From: an uncultured Ruminococcus sp.
GTDB taxonomy: Bacteria > Bacillota > Clostridia > Oscillospirales > Ruminococcaceae
Assembly: GCA_947175975.1 (NCBI GenBank)
Contig: CAMWOX010000007.1
Coordinates: 1 to 24,900 of the forward strand
Length of the DNA: 24,900 nt
Reading direction: 5' to 3'
Below are positions 15,110 through 22,037 of this stretch, in pieces. The position numbers and the translations under genes were made by a program. The notes below the pieces were generated by a model. It was given only the letters and a program-made list of their open reading frames with translations. It had not been told where the DNA came from and did not search any database. Numbering within the stretch: the stretch's first letter is position 1; each line of letters opens with the position of its first letter.

Positions 15110-16051
15110 GTGAACCGAAAATTGACAAATACCGGAATAGTGGCAGCAATTGCTTTGTTTTGCTGTATTCTTTGGGGAAGTGCATTTTCAGGTGTGAAAG
15201 TCGGTTATGCTGAAATGCAAATTTTATCCGATGACTGGGCTTCTCAAATGCTGTTTGCAGGAATCCGGTTTTTCTTCGCTGGTGTGATGGCTCTGTTTGT
15301 AGGAAGTATCACAGAAAAGAAATTACTGATTCCGGAAAAGAAAACAATTCCTGCCATTGGTGTGGTTAGCCTGTTTCAGACAATTTTGCAATATTTTTTC
15401 TATTATATTGGTCTGGCACATACAACAGGTGTGAAAGCTTCTGTGCTTGTTTCTGCGAACGTATTCGCTGCAATTTTGATTGCAGGTGCTGTAAAGCAGG
15501 AACAGTTAACAATCCGGAAACTGGTCGGCTGTGCTGTCGGATTCTCCGGAATTGTATTGGTGAATTGCTTTTCAGAATCCGCTGAGATGAACTGGAGTCT
15601 GAATTTTCTGGGGGATGGATTTATCCTGTTTTGTACCATTGCAAGCGGCTGTTCCAGTGTATGCATGAAAAAATATACTGCAAGGGGAGAAAATCCCGTT
15701 CTTCTCAGTGGATGGCAGTTTGCATTCGGTGGTTTGGTAATGGCTCTTGCAGGCATAATTGCCGGGGGTTCTTTGCATCTGACCGGAAAAGCAGTCCTGA
15801 TTCTGGGATATCTTGCATTCGTTTCTGCCTGTGCCTATTCGCTGTGGGCGGTTCTTCTGAAATATAATCCAGTCTCGAAAGTGACTGTATTCGGTTTTCT
15901 GAATCCGGTCTGCGGTGTTATCATCTCCAGTATCATTTTGCATGAAAGAGGGATTTTCAACTGGCAAGGGATTACGGCACTGATCCTGGTATGTGCAGGA
16001 ATTATTGTTGTTAATCTGGAGAAATCAGAAATTCAAACAGAAAGAAGATAG
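15110..16051 (+). CDS. EamA-family (drug/metabolite superfamily) transporter
   Basis: This 313-residue protein shows about ten hydrophobic segments in two similar halves, the standard EamA duplication. The first half opens ALFCCILWGSAFSGVKVGY, the typical W-G-S/x-x-F motif. The second half includes GWQFAFGGLVMALAGI, ALWAVLLKYNPVSKV-like text and FLNPVCGVIISSIILHE, where the family has PVxxxxxxxxxLxE. It starts at GTG 15110 with AAGGGG 10 bases upstream. Such proteins export metabolites or amino acids; the substrate is unknown. A lipoprotein gene begins 6 bases after it, so the two are co-transcribed. Confidence 0.92.
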   Translation: MNRKLTNTGIVAAIALFCCILWGSAFSGVKVGYAEMQILSDDWASQMLFAGIRFFFAGVMALFVGSITEKKLLIPEKKTIPAIGVVSLFQTILQYFFYYIGLAHTTGVKASVLVSANVFAAILIAGAVKQEQLTIRKLVGCAVGFSGIVLVNCFSESAEMNWSLNFLGDGFILFCTIASGCSSVCMKKYTARGENPVLLSGWQFAFGGLVMALAGIIAGGSLHLTGKAVLILGYLAFVSACAYSLWAVLLKYNPVSKVTVFGFLNPVCGVIISSIILHERGIFNWQGITALILVCAGIIVVNLEKSEIQTERR

Positions 16052-16057
16052 ATTATC

Positions 16058-16999
16058 ATGAAGTATACAAAAAAATCAGTCAGATACAAAAGCTTTCTCT
16101 GTCTGGCATTGTGTCTTTTCCTGGCAGGATGCAGTACAGGTGATGCAGATTCTATGGATGTGCGGAAAAGTCTGGAAAGTGAAGCAGATGCACAGACTAC
16201 GCAAGAGTATTCAGATTCTCAGGAAGAAGAACTACCACAGTCTACAACAGAACCTGCTCCCAGAGAATTATATTATATTACAAGCAGTCAGACACAGGAT
16301 ACGGCGGATCTTACGGCTTTTATTGACAGAATCCGGACAGACGGCTACAACTGGCATGAAGTTGCTGTTTCGGAACTTCCAGCGGATGCAGGAGCTGTTA
16401 TTCTTAATTCTCCGCAAGAGGATCTTAGTGCAGAAGATTTTACGATACTCGAAGAATATATGAACACGGGCGGCAGAATATTCGTACTGCTTCCGGCTTC
16501 TGAGAGTGAAACAAGATATAAATATCTGGATCGTTTATTGGAAGAATTTTATATCCGGTTTGATTATAATCTTGTTACAGATGAGGCACATATACTTGAA
16601 AATGATTATATTCAGATGCAGGCGATCAATTATCCGGATCGTTTTCTGTTCGCTGATGAGTCTATGGAGAACGGCATTGTGTACATGAGAAATGCAAGAA
16701 GTTTTCATCATCTGCCACAGGGGGAGAATACAATTTATGATGCGATGCTGCAAACATTTGATACCGCAAGCGGTTTGCCTTACGGCGGTGTGGAAGATGA
16801 TCCTGAAATCTATGAATCTGAGAAAATGGATGTCATGATTTTCTGCCGTGAGGAAATCAAAAAAAATGCCTGTGTGGTTGTAATGGGCAGTTCGGATTTT
16901 CTGCTGGATGAAAATTATGAGGATCACTATGCAAAACCTGCACAGAATTGGGCATACAGTGCGATTGACTGGCTGTATAACTATTCCAGAAATTTTTAA
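16058..16999 (+). CDS. GldG-like lipoprotein
   Basis: The 313-residue protein begins with a lipoprotein signal: a basic start, a hydrophobic stretch and the lipobox LAGC with C25 as the lipid-bearing residue. A Ser/Thr/Glu-rich linker follows. The rest (from about residue 70) resembles the GldG / ABC-type auxiliary domain: LYYITSSQTQDTADLTAFIDR, AGAVILNSPQEDLSAEDF, LEEYMNTGGRIFVLL and VVMGSSDFLLDENYED near the end. In GldG systems this domain accompanies ABC-2 permeases, but no such partner is here; the neighbour is the EamA transporter 6 bases upstream. The Shine-Dalgarno is weak (AGAAAGAAGA). The domain call is inferred from pattern and is less certain than the lipoprotein call. Confidence 0.78.
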   Translation: MKYTKKSVRYKSFLCLALCLFLAGCSTGDADSMDVRKSLESEADAQTTQEYSDSQEEELPQSTTEPAPRELYYITSSQTQDTADLTAFIDRIRTDGYNWHEVAVSELPADAGAVILNSPQEDLSAEDFTILEEYMNTGGRIFVLLPASESETRYKYLDRLLEEFYIRFDYNLVTDEAHILENDYIQMQAINYPDRFLFADESMENGIVYMRNARSFHHLPQGENTIYDAMLQTFDTASGLPYGGVEDDPEIYESEKMDVMIFCREEIKKNACVVVMGSSDFLLDENYEDHYAKPAQNWAYSAIDWLYNYSRNF

Positions 17000-17012
17000 A
17001 AAATAAAAATAC

Positions 17013-17045
17013 AAATACCAGTGAGCGATCTGCCCACTGGTATTT
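17013..17045. terminator. Bidirectional Rho-independent terminator
   Basis: AAATACCAGTG and CACTGGTATTT form an 11-bp stem with an 11-base loop, with A-rich DNA before and a T-run after. It lies between the plus-strand lipoprotein gene (stop at 16999) and the minus-strand dockerin gene (stop at 17051), so it serves both. Confidence 0.92.
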
Positions 17046-17050
17046 TTTTA

Positions 17051-18394
17051 TTATCTTGCCAGTAAAACATCCCAGTCAACAGACTGTCCTGAGCCGGTCA
17101 TGGCGGCATAAGTCAATATCAGAGATGCATCAGTTGCATTGAGTACAGAGCCGTCTTCTCCTGAATTTTGAGATTCTCCGTTTATATCTGCCAGAAAATA
17201 TGCAAAATTTTCTTGGACGCTGTCTGTGCCATCTGTTAAGAATGCTTCTTCTCCTGCTCCTTTTTTTGCAGAATATTGCAGAATCAAACCAGCGTCTGTG
17301 ACATTCACAATGCCGTCGGCATTGACATCCCCTTTTTGTCCGATATAATAGTTCAGGGATGCTTGTTCTCCGGAACTGTTTTCCAGGGGAGTCCCTGCCA
17401 GTGTCAGAACATTTTCTAATACCATAGGCTTTTCAACATACAGACTTCCGGGGTTGCCGGCTGTGAATGTCTCCAGCAGATCTATACTGTTTTCTGTGAA
17501 AGTCTGTCCTCCATAACTAAAAGCAATTTCTGCCGGGAAATCCTCTATCGAAAAATCTCTCGCATCATGTGCAAACCGGAAACAATTCATCTGTTCTGCC
17601 GATTCTGCATCCATATCCATTACAGGATTGGTGTCACAAATGATAATTTCCATTGGTTTCAGTGTCGGCACAAGTGAAAAATATTTGCTGATATATTTTC
17701 CCGGATTGTCCGGATCAGGTATACTGTCGTCACTGGTCAGATAGGTTGCACCTTTGACAAAGCTGTCTTTCTGAATATAATTGATCCCATAAGTATCCGC
17801 CGCAGTTTCCGGCAGAATCTGCATTTCAAAATCCATAAAGCTGAATGTGTCAGAACTGCCGCCCAGAAATTCCGGGGAAAATATCGTTTTATTTGCCAGA
17901 TCATAAGACCATGTTGCAACCATGCTGTTTTCTTTTATGTCAGCAAGGAAACTATAACTGCCATGTTCATAGTTGCCAATGCTGTTGAATCTTCCAAAAC
18001 AGAATGGTTTGAATCTCGTGGAAAAACTTGTTCCATCCGGCAATGTAAACTCCTGTTCTGTACTATATGCAAAAGATGTTGGACTCTGGAATGTGTCTTT
18101 TTTGAAAATAATCTGCTCGATTGGTGATTCCAGGGCGGCAGAAATATAAGAAATATCCGCATAATCTGCTTCAATATACATACTTAGCTGAACGACTGTT
18201 CCATTTGCCGCATCTTCAGGACTGATATAAATCTGATTCGGATTTGTTTTAGGAATATAGCCACCGCTGATTCCACGCAGACTGAATGCTACTTCTTCCG
18301 CACTCTCATAAGCTGCATGAACAGGCAGGATATTTGCTGACAGACTGCCACACAGCAAAACTGCTACGATTCCTGGTATGATTTTTTTAATCAT
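17051..18394 (-). CDS. Secreted protein with possible cohesin-like region and a divergent dockerin
   Basis: The 447-residue protein has a signal peptide (MIKKIIPGIVAVLLCGSLSA, cleavage near VHA). A long beta-rich region follows in which VVQLSMYIEADYADISYIS and FSFMDFEMQILPETAADTYG recall strands of cohesin-like sandwiches; this is suggestive only. The C-terminal ~95 residues form a dockerin with a canonical first loop, DVNADGIVNVTD, followed by AGLILQYSAKKGAG. A second half has its loop stretched by an insertion: DINGESQNSGEDGS, then LNATDASLILTYAAMTGSG. AGGAG lies about 8 bases before the ATG at 18394; the longer frame starts inside the promoter. It is probably a cellulosome or surface component, with no recognised enzyme domain. 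Confidence 0.85.
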   Translation of the reverse strand: MIKKIIPGIVAVLLCGSLSANILPVHAAYESAEEVAFSLRGISGGYIPKTNPNQIYISPEDAANGTVVQLSMYIEADYADISYISAALESPIEQIIFKKDTFQSPTSFAYSTEQEFTLPDGTSFSTRFKPFCFGRFNSIGNYEHGSYSFLADIKENSMVATWSYDLANKTIFSPEFLGGSSDTFSFMDFEMQILPETAADTYGINYIQKDSFVKGATYLTSDDSIPDPDNPGKYISKYFSLVPTLKPMEIIICDTNPVMDMDAESAEQMNCFRFAHDARDFSIEDFPAEIAFSYGGQTFTENSIDLLETFTAGNPGSLYVEKPMVLENVLTLAGTPLENSSGEQASLNYYIGQKGDVNADGIVNVTDAGLILQYSAKKGAGEEAFLTDGTDSVQENFAYFLADINGESQNSGEDGSVLNATDASLILTYAAMTGSGQSVDWDVLLAR

Positions 18395-18425
18395 AAATTC
18401 GCTCCTATGCTTTCTTTTTACTGCT

Positions 18426-18454
18426 ATTGTAACATAAATTTCTATATTTGTCAA
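18426..18454 (-). promoter_or_regulatory. Sigma-A promoter of the dockerin-protein gene
   Basis: On the minus strand a perfect TTGACA (18449-18454) and TACAAT (18426-18431) are 17 bases apart, with an extended TG before the -10. It lies about 31 bases before the start codon. Confidence 0.83.
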
Positions 18455-18550
18455 GGGAAAAAAGTTTCCTGTTTTGAAAATGAGAATAATAAATCGAAAG
18501 ATTCCTGCATGATTTTTGTAAAAAGTTACGAATTTTTTTACAATTTCCTA

Positions 18551-18579
18551 TTGCAAAATTCCTCTGGATAGTGTATAAT
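18551..18579 (+). promoter_or_regulatory. Sigma-A promoter of the pgk glycolytic operon
   Basis: TTGCAA (18551-18556) and TATAAT (18574-18579) are 17 bases apart. About 70 bases of leader with two hairpins follow before pgk. Confidence 0.83.
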
Positions 18580-18586
18580 AATAATT

Positions 18587-18627
18587 GCAGGGTGTCACTC
18601 TGCATCATAAAAGCCGTCAGAACGGCT
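18587..18627 (+). promoter_or_regulatory. Two hairpins in the pgk leader
   Basis: GCAGGG and CTCTGC (from about 18587 to 18603, one G-U pair) form a first stem. AGCCGT and ACGGCT (18612-18617 and 18622-18627) form a perfect 6-bp second stem around CAGA. Neither is followed by a U-tract, so they may protect the 5' end or act in regulation rather than terminate. Confidence 0.5.
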
Positions 18628-18653
18628 AATTTATACGAAAGGATGTCATAGCA

Positions 18654-19874
18654 ATGGCAGGTTTAAACAAAGTTACTGTAGAAGATCTCGACGTACAGGG
18701 CAAGAAAGTTCTCGTCAGAGTGGATTTCAACGTTCCGCTCAAAGAAGGCGTGATCACGGATGATAACAGAATCCAGGCTGCTCTGCCGACTATCAACAAG
18801 CTTACAGAAAAAGGCGCAAAAGTCGTTCTCTGTTCTCACCTGGGCAAGCCAAAGAATGGTCCGGAGGATAAGTTCTCTCTTGCTCCGGCTGCTGCAAGAC
18901 TCGCTGAACTCGTTTCTGCAAAGGTTGTTTTCGCTAAGGATGACACAGTTGTCGGCGAAAATGCAAAGAAAGCTGTCGCTGAAATGAATGATGGTGAAAT
19001 CGTTGTTCTGGAAAATACCAGATTCAGAGGTGCAGAAGAAACTAAGAGCGGTGAGGATTTCTCTAAAGAACTCGCTGCTCTGGTAGATAACCAGATTTTT
19101 GTAATGGATGCATTCGGTTCTGCGCACAGAGCGCATGCTTCCACAGCTGGTGTGACAAAATTCGTAGAACAGACAGCAGTTGGCTATCTGATGCAGAAAG
19201 AAATCCAGTATCTCGGCAATGCCGTAGAAGATCCAGTTCGTCCGTTCGTTGCAATCCTCGGTGGTGCAAAAGTAGCAGACAAGCTGAATGTTATTTCTAA
19301 TCTTCTTGAAAAATGCGATACTTTAATCATCGGTGGCGGTATGGCTTACACATTCATCAAGGCACAGGGCGGTTCTATTGGTATGTCTCTTGTAGATGAT
19401 GAAAAGCTCGATTACTGCAAGGAAATGCTTGCTAAGGCTGAATCTCTCGGCAAGAAGATTCTGCTCCCGGTTGACACAGAAGTCGCTGCTGCATTCCCGA
19501 ATCCGATTGATGCTGAAATTGAAGTGGAGTGCGTTGCATCCTCTGAAATCCCGGCTGATAAGATGGGTCTCGATATCGGCACAGAAACACAGAAGATTTT
19601 CGCTGAGGCTGTCAAGACCGCTAAGACTGTTGTTTGGAATGGTCCGATGGGCGTATTCGAGAATCCGACACTCGCTAAGGGTACAATTGCTGTGGCACAG
19701 GCTCTGGCAGAAACAGATGCTACTACAATCGTCGGCGGTGGTGATTCTGCTGCGGCTGTCAAGAAACTTGGTTTCGCTGACAAGATCAGCCATATCTCTA
19801 CCGGTGGTGGTGCTTCCCTCGAATATCTCGAAGGCAAGGTTCTTCCCGGTGTTGCTGTGATCGCTGAAAAGTAA
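18654..19874 (+). CDS. pgk: Phosphoglycerate kinase
   Basis: The 406-residue protein catalyses transfer of phosphate from 1,3-bisphosphoglycerate to ADP in glycolysis. It shows the family signature RVDFNVPLKEG near the N terminus, LCSHLGKPK, VLENTRFRGAEE, AFGSAHRAHAST, the hinge region IGGGMAYTFIKAQG, VWNGPMGVFE and the nucleotide-site ends GGGDSAAAV and ISTGGGASLEYLEG. The length is standard, and codon use is rich in preferred codons (AAG, CTC, GTT), fitting strong expression. The ATG at 18654 follows GAAAGGATG. It is the first gene of a glycolytic cluster with tpiA and gpmI. No gap or eno gene is in the window. Confidence 0.98.
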   Translation: MAGLNKVTVEDLDVQGKKVLVRVDFNVPLKEGVITDDNRIQAALPTINKLTEKGAKVVLCSHLGKPKNGPEDKFSLAPAAARLAELVSAKVVFAKDDTVVGENAKKAVAEMNDGEIVVLENTRFRGAEETKSGEDFSKELAALVDNQIFVMDAFGSAHRAHASTAGVTKFVEQTAVGYLMQKEIQYLGNAVEDPVRPFVAILGGAKVADKLNVISNLLEKCDTLIIGGGMAYTFIKAQGGSIGMSLVDDEKLDYCKEMLAKAESLGKKILLPVDTEVAAAFPNPIDAEIEVECVASSEIPADKMGLDIGTETQKIFAEAVKTAKTVVWNGPMGVFENPTLAKGTIAVAQALAETDATTIVGGGDSAAAVKKLGFADKISHISTGGGASLEYLEGKVLPGVAVIAEK

Positions 19875-19896
19875 TTCCTGAAATGAGGACTCTGCT

Positions 19897-20091
19897 ATGA
19901 AAACTTGTCTCTGTAAGTGGACTGAAAAAATCAAGCAGAACGAAAATCTGCCATTGTATTTGTGTCTGGTCATCATTTTCCTGCTTGGCATGATTGCCGG
20001 TTTTCTGATTGCCCCTGTCAAAAAAGGCATTGCAATCGGAAGCAATAATCGGATCGGATTGACGGATGCAGATGATGATGACGAAGATTAA
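19897..20091 (+). CDS. Single-pass membrane microprotein with an acidic tail, in the pgk operon
   Basis: This 64-residue protein has a short Cys-containing basic start (MKTCLCKWTEKIK), one membrane segment (about 19-39, LYLCLVIIFLLGMIAGFLIAP), the basic patch VKKG and an acidic end, DADDDDED. It starts 22 bases after pgk, with a TGAGGA upstream. I do not recognise a family. In layout it matches the microprotein at 9766-9963 (one membrane helix, then basic, then acidic), although the sequences are not clearly alike. Its place between pgk and tpiA means it is co-transcribed with glycolysis; an adapter role is only a guess. Confidence 0.7.
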   Translation: MKTCLCKWTEKIKQNENLPLYLCLVIIFLLGMIAGFLIAPVKKGIAIGSNNRIGLTDADDDDED

Positions 20092-20117
20092 TTATAATGT
20101 GATAGGATAGGATTATC

Positions 20118-20342
20118 ATGCAGTATATTCTTTGCTATACAGAAACAGAATTTGATGCGAATATCAATGATAATGTGACAAGCTGTTATACAGAGCAGTT
20201 TGACGATTTTGTACAGGCTGTGGAACGCTACACGGTAATGTGTGGTGCTTATAAACATGCGGTTGTACTGGCTGATACGCTGAAAGGTCAGATTCTGAAA
20301 CAGTTCGGCTGTGCGCCTGAGGGACAGGCTGTGGCTGTATAA
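20118..20342 (+). CDS. Small soluble protein of unknown function, in the pgk operon
   Basis: This 74-residue protein lies 26 bases after the membrane microprotein and has AGGAT upstream of its ATG. It has no signal or membrane segment. It looks like a small alpha/beta protein: MQYILCYTETEF strand, DDFVQAVERYTVMC helix, KHAVVLADTLKGQILKQFG helix, with four cysteines spread along it. I do not recognise it. Codon use and spacing are like the surrounding operon, so I take it as real. A strong stem-loop follows before tpiA. Confidence 0.65.
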   Translation: MQYILCYTETEFDANINDNVTSCYTEQFDDFVQAVERYTVMCGAYKHAVVLADTLKGQILKQFGCAPEGQAVAV

Positions 20343-20360
20343 TCAATACAAATTTCTGCA

Positions 20361-20394
20361 ATCGTCCCTGCTTATTATGACAAGCAGGGATGAT
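20361..20394 (+). other. Strong intercistronic stem-loop without a U-tract
   Basis: A 13-bp stem (20361-20373 with 20382-20394, one G-U pair) has an 8-base loop and is followed by TTACAG, not a T-run. It lies between the small genes and tpiA, so it more likely stabilises or processes mRNA than terminates it. Confidence 0.6.
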
Positions 20395-20432
20395 TTACAG
20401 AGTAATAAAATTTAATTTTGAGGTGATTTTTC

Positions 20433-21209
20433 TTGAATAAAGCAACAAGAAAGGCAATTATTGCCGGAAACTGGAAAATGAATAAAACAAGACCAGAGGC
20501 TAAGGCTCTCCTCGAAGAGATCAAGCCTTTGGTTGCCAATGCACAGGATGCTGTGGAAGTGATCGCTTGTGTGCCGTTTACAAATCTTGAAACTGCACTT
20601 GCAGTTACAGAGGGTTCTAATGTCAAGATCGGTGCAGAAAATGTACATTTTGAGAAATCCGGTGCATTCACTGGTGAAATCTCTGCGGACATGCTCACGG
20701 AACTCGGTGTAGAATATGTCGTGATCGGTCACAGTGAACGGAGACAGTATTTCGGTGAAACAGATGAAACTGTCAACAAGAGAACACTCGCCGCTCTCCA
20801 GGCAGGTCTTAAGCCGATTGTCTGCGTCGGTGAGACACTCACAGAGAGAGAGCAGGGCATTACAGAAGAAGTTGTCGCAAAGCAGACAAAAATTGCTCTC
20901 ATGGGTACTTGTGAAAAATGCATCAAGAATGTTGTCATTGCATATGAGCCTGTATGGGCAATTGGTACTGGCAAAGTGGCAACACCGGAACAGGCACAGG
21001 ATGTGTGCGGATTCATTCGTAAGACAATTGCAGGTCTGTTTAATCAGGAAATCGCTGACGGCATCACAATCCAGTACGGCGGTTCTATGAATGCGGCAAA
21101 CTGCGCTGAACTCCTTGCAAAGCCTGATATTGACGGTGGTTTGATCGGCGGTGCATCCTTGAAAGCGGCTGATTTCAATACGATTGTACAAGCTGCTGTC
21201 AACGGCTGA
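20433..21209 (+). CDS. tpiA: Triosephosphate isomerase
   Basis: The 258-residue protein interconverts dihydroxyacetone phosphate and glyceraldehyde-3-phosphate. The catalytic triad is visible: K15 in AGNWKMN, H100 in VVIGHSERR and E172 in AYEPVWAIGTG. The phosphate-binding ends IQYGGSM and DGGLIGGASLK are also present, and the length is standard. It starts at TTG 20433 (MNKATRKAIIAGNWKMN) with GAGGTGA 6 bases upstream. It follows the hairpin at 20361-20394 in the pgk cluster. A membrane protein gene follows almost at once. Confidence 0.98.
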   Translation: MNKATRKAIIAGNWKMNKTRPEAKALLEEIKPLVANAQDAVEVIACVPFTNLETALAVTEGSNVKIGAENVHFEKSGAFTGEISADMLTELGVEYVVIGHSERRQYFGETDETVNKRTLAALQAGLKPIVCVGETLTEREQGITEEVVAKQTKIALMGTCEKCIKNVVIAYEPVWAIGTGKVATPEQAQDVCGFIRKTIAGLFNQEIADGITIQYGGSMNAANCAELLAKPDIDGGLIGGASLKAADFNTIVQAAVNG

Positions 21210-21214
21210 TTATT

Positions 21215-21979
21215 TTGAGATTATTCAGAAAATTGGATATCCACTCCCGGAATCAGGATTCCGGGAGCGGTGTGTCTGTTCCTGTGAAAAGGCGATCCGT
21301 TTATTACTGGATTAACGTATTGTTATTTGTCTTTGGCGGCGGATTTGCATTGTATCTGCCAATGATGACAAATGCGATCACTTCTCCAATGACACCAATC
21401 ATAATTATCCTGAATCTGGTTCTTGGTGCGATCTATCGGCAAGTCAGGCAAGCAGACAGAGGCTGGAAACCGTTCCGGATTTTTCAGATCTTTACAATTC
21501 TTGTAACAGCGATATTCTTCATGATCCCCTTGTCACTGTTTTGGTTCAGGGATTCCAAAACCATGTACCCCTATAAAAAATATCTCTATTCGATGGGCGT
21601 TTACGGCGATCCGGCACATTGTGACCCGTTTCTTCCTGAAAAACTGCCTGAAACTTGCAGAGTGTATCAGATCATTACACAGGGCAGTGTGCTGGCACAG
21701 GATTATCATGCAGGGATTTATCTGACATTCCGGACGGATCATGCAACGATACAGGCTTATCAGGACAGAATTGAATCACTCGACAGTGCAAAAAAATTTG
21801 TGGATTGTTCTGATCCGGAATTTGAGAAAGCGTTTCACTTTTCGGATTATGCCTGTCAGATTCTGGGACTGAAACAGGATCTGAGTCATTCTTTGGTGTA
21901 TGTCCTGCATTCGAGTTATTATTATTCTCAGGGCTGTCTTCTGGATGAGCAGACAGGAACTGTCATTTTCTGGATGTAA
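21215..21979 (+). CDS. Unknown polytopic membrane protein between tpiA and gpmI
   Basis: The frame gives up to 254 residues. After a polar start it has three hydrophobic segments (about 30-52, 55-72 and 88-110) and a C-terminal domain of about 140 residues with Tyr and Cys, including MYPYKKYLYSMGVYGDPAHCDPFLPEK and a last stretch YVLHSSYYYSQGCLLDEQTGTVIF. I do not recognise a family. The start is uncertain: TTG 21215, 5 bases after the tpiA stop, has no ribosome binding site. GTG 21272 has GGGAG only a few bases upstream, inside a perfect palindrome at 21244-21267. If the real start is 21272 the first 19 residues are leader RNA. It lies in the operon between tpiA and gpmI. Confidence 0.7.
   Translation: MRLFRKLDIHSRNQDSGSGVSVPVKRRSVYYWINVLLFVFGGGFALYLPMMTNAITSPMTPIIIILNLVLGAIYRQVRQADRGWKPFRIFQIFTILVTAIFFMIPLSLFWFRDSKTMYPYKKYLYSMGVYGDPAHCDPFLPEKLPETCRVYQIITQGSVLAQDYHAGIYLTFRTDHATIQAYQDRIESLDSAKKFVDCSDPEFEKAFHFSDYACQILGLKQDLSHSLVYVLHSSYYYSQGCLLDEQTGTVIFWM
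21244..21267 (+). other. Perfect 11-bp palindrome at the start of the membrane gene
   Basis: CTCCCGGAATC and GATTCCGGGAG are a perfect inverted repeat separated by AG. It is GC-rich for this genome and has no T-run. It covers the GGGAG that would be the ribosome binding site for a GTG start at 21272. Confidence 0.65.
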
Positions 21980-22037
21980 TTAAAACTAATTAAAATAAAT
22001 TTATATTTTTAATATTTCAGAAAGGGTTTTGATAAAA

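Noticed and set aside
18663..20045. Long antisense frames opposite pgk
   Set aside because: They lie wholly over pgk, have no ribosome binding site and arise from the codon bias of a highly expressed gene.
20412..21191. Long antisense frame opposite tpiA
   Set aside because: It is a shadow of tpiA with no recognisable domain, start signal or promoter.
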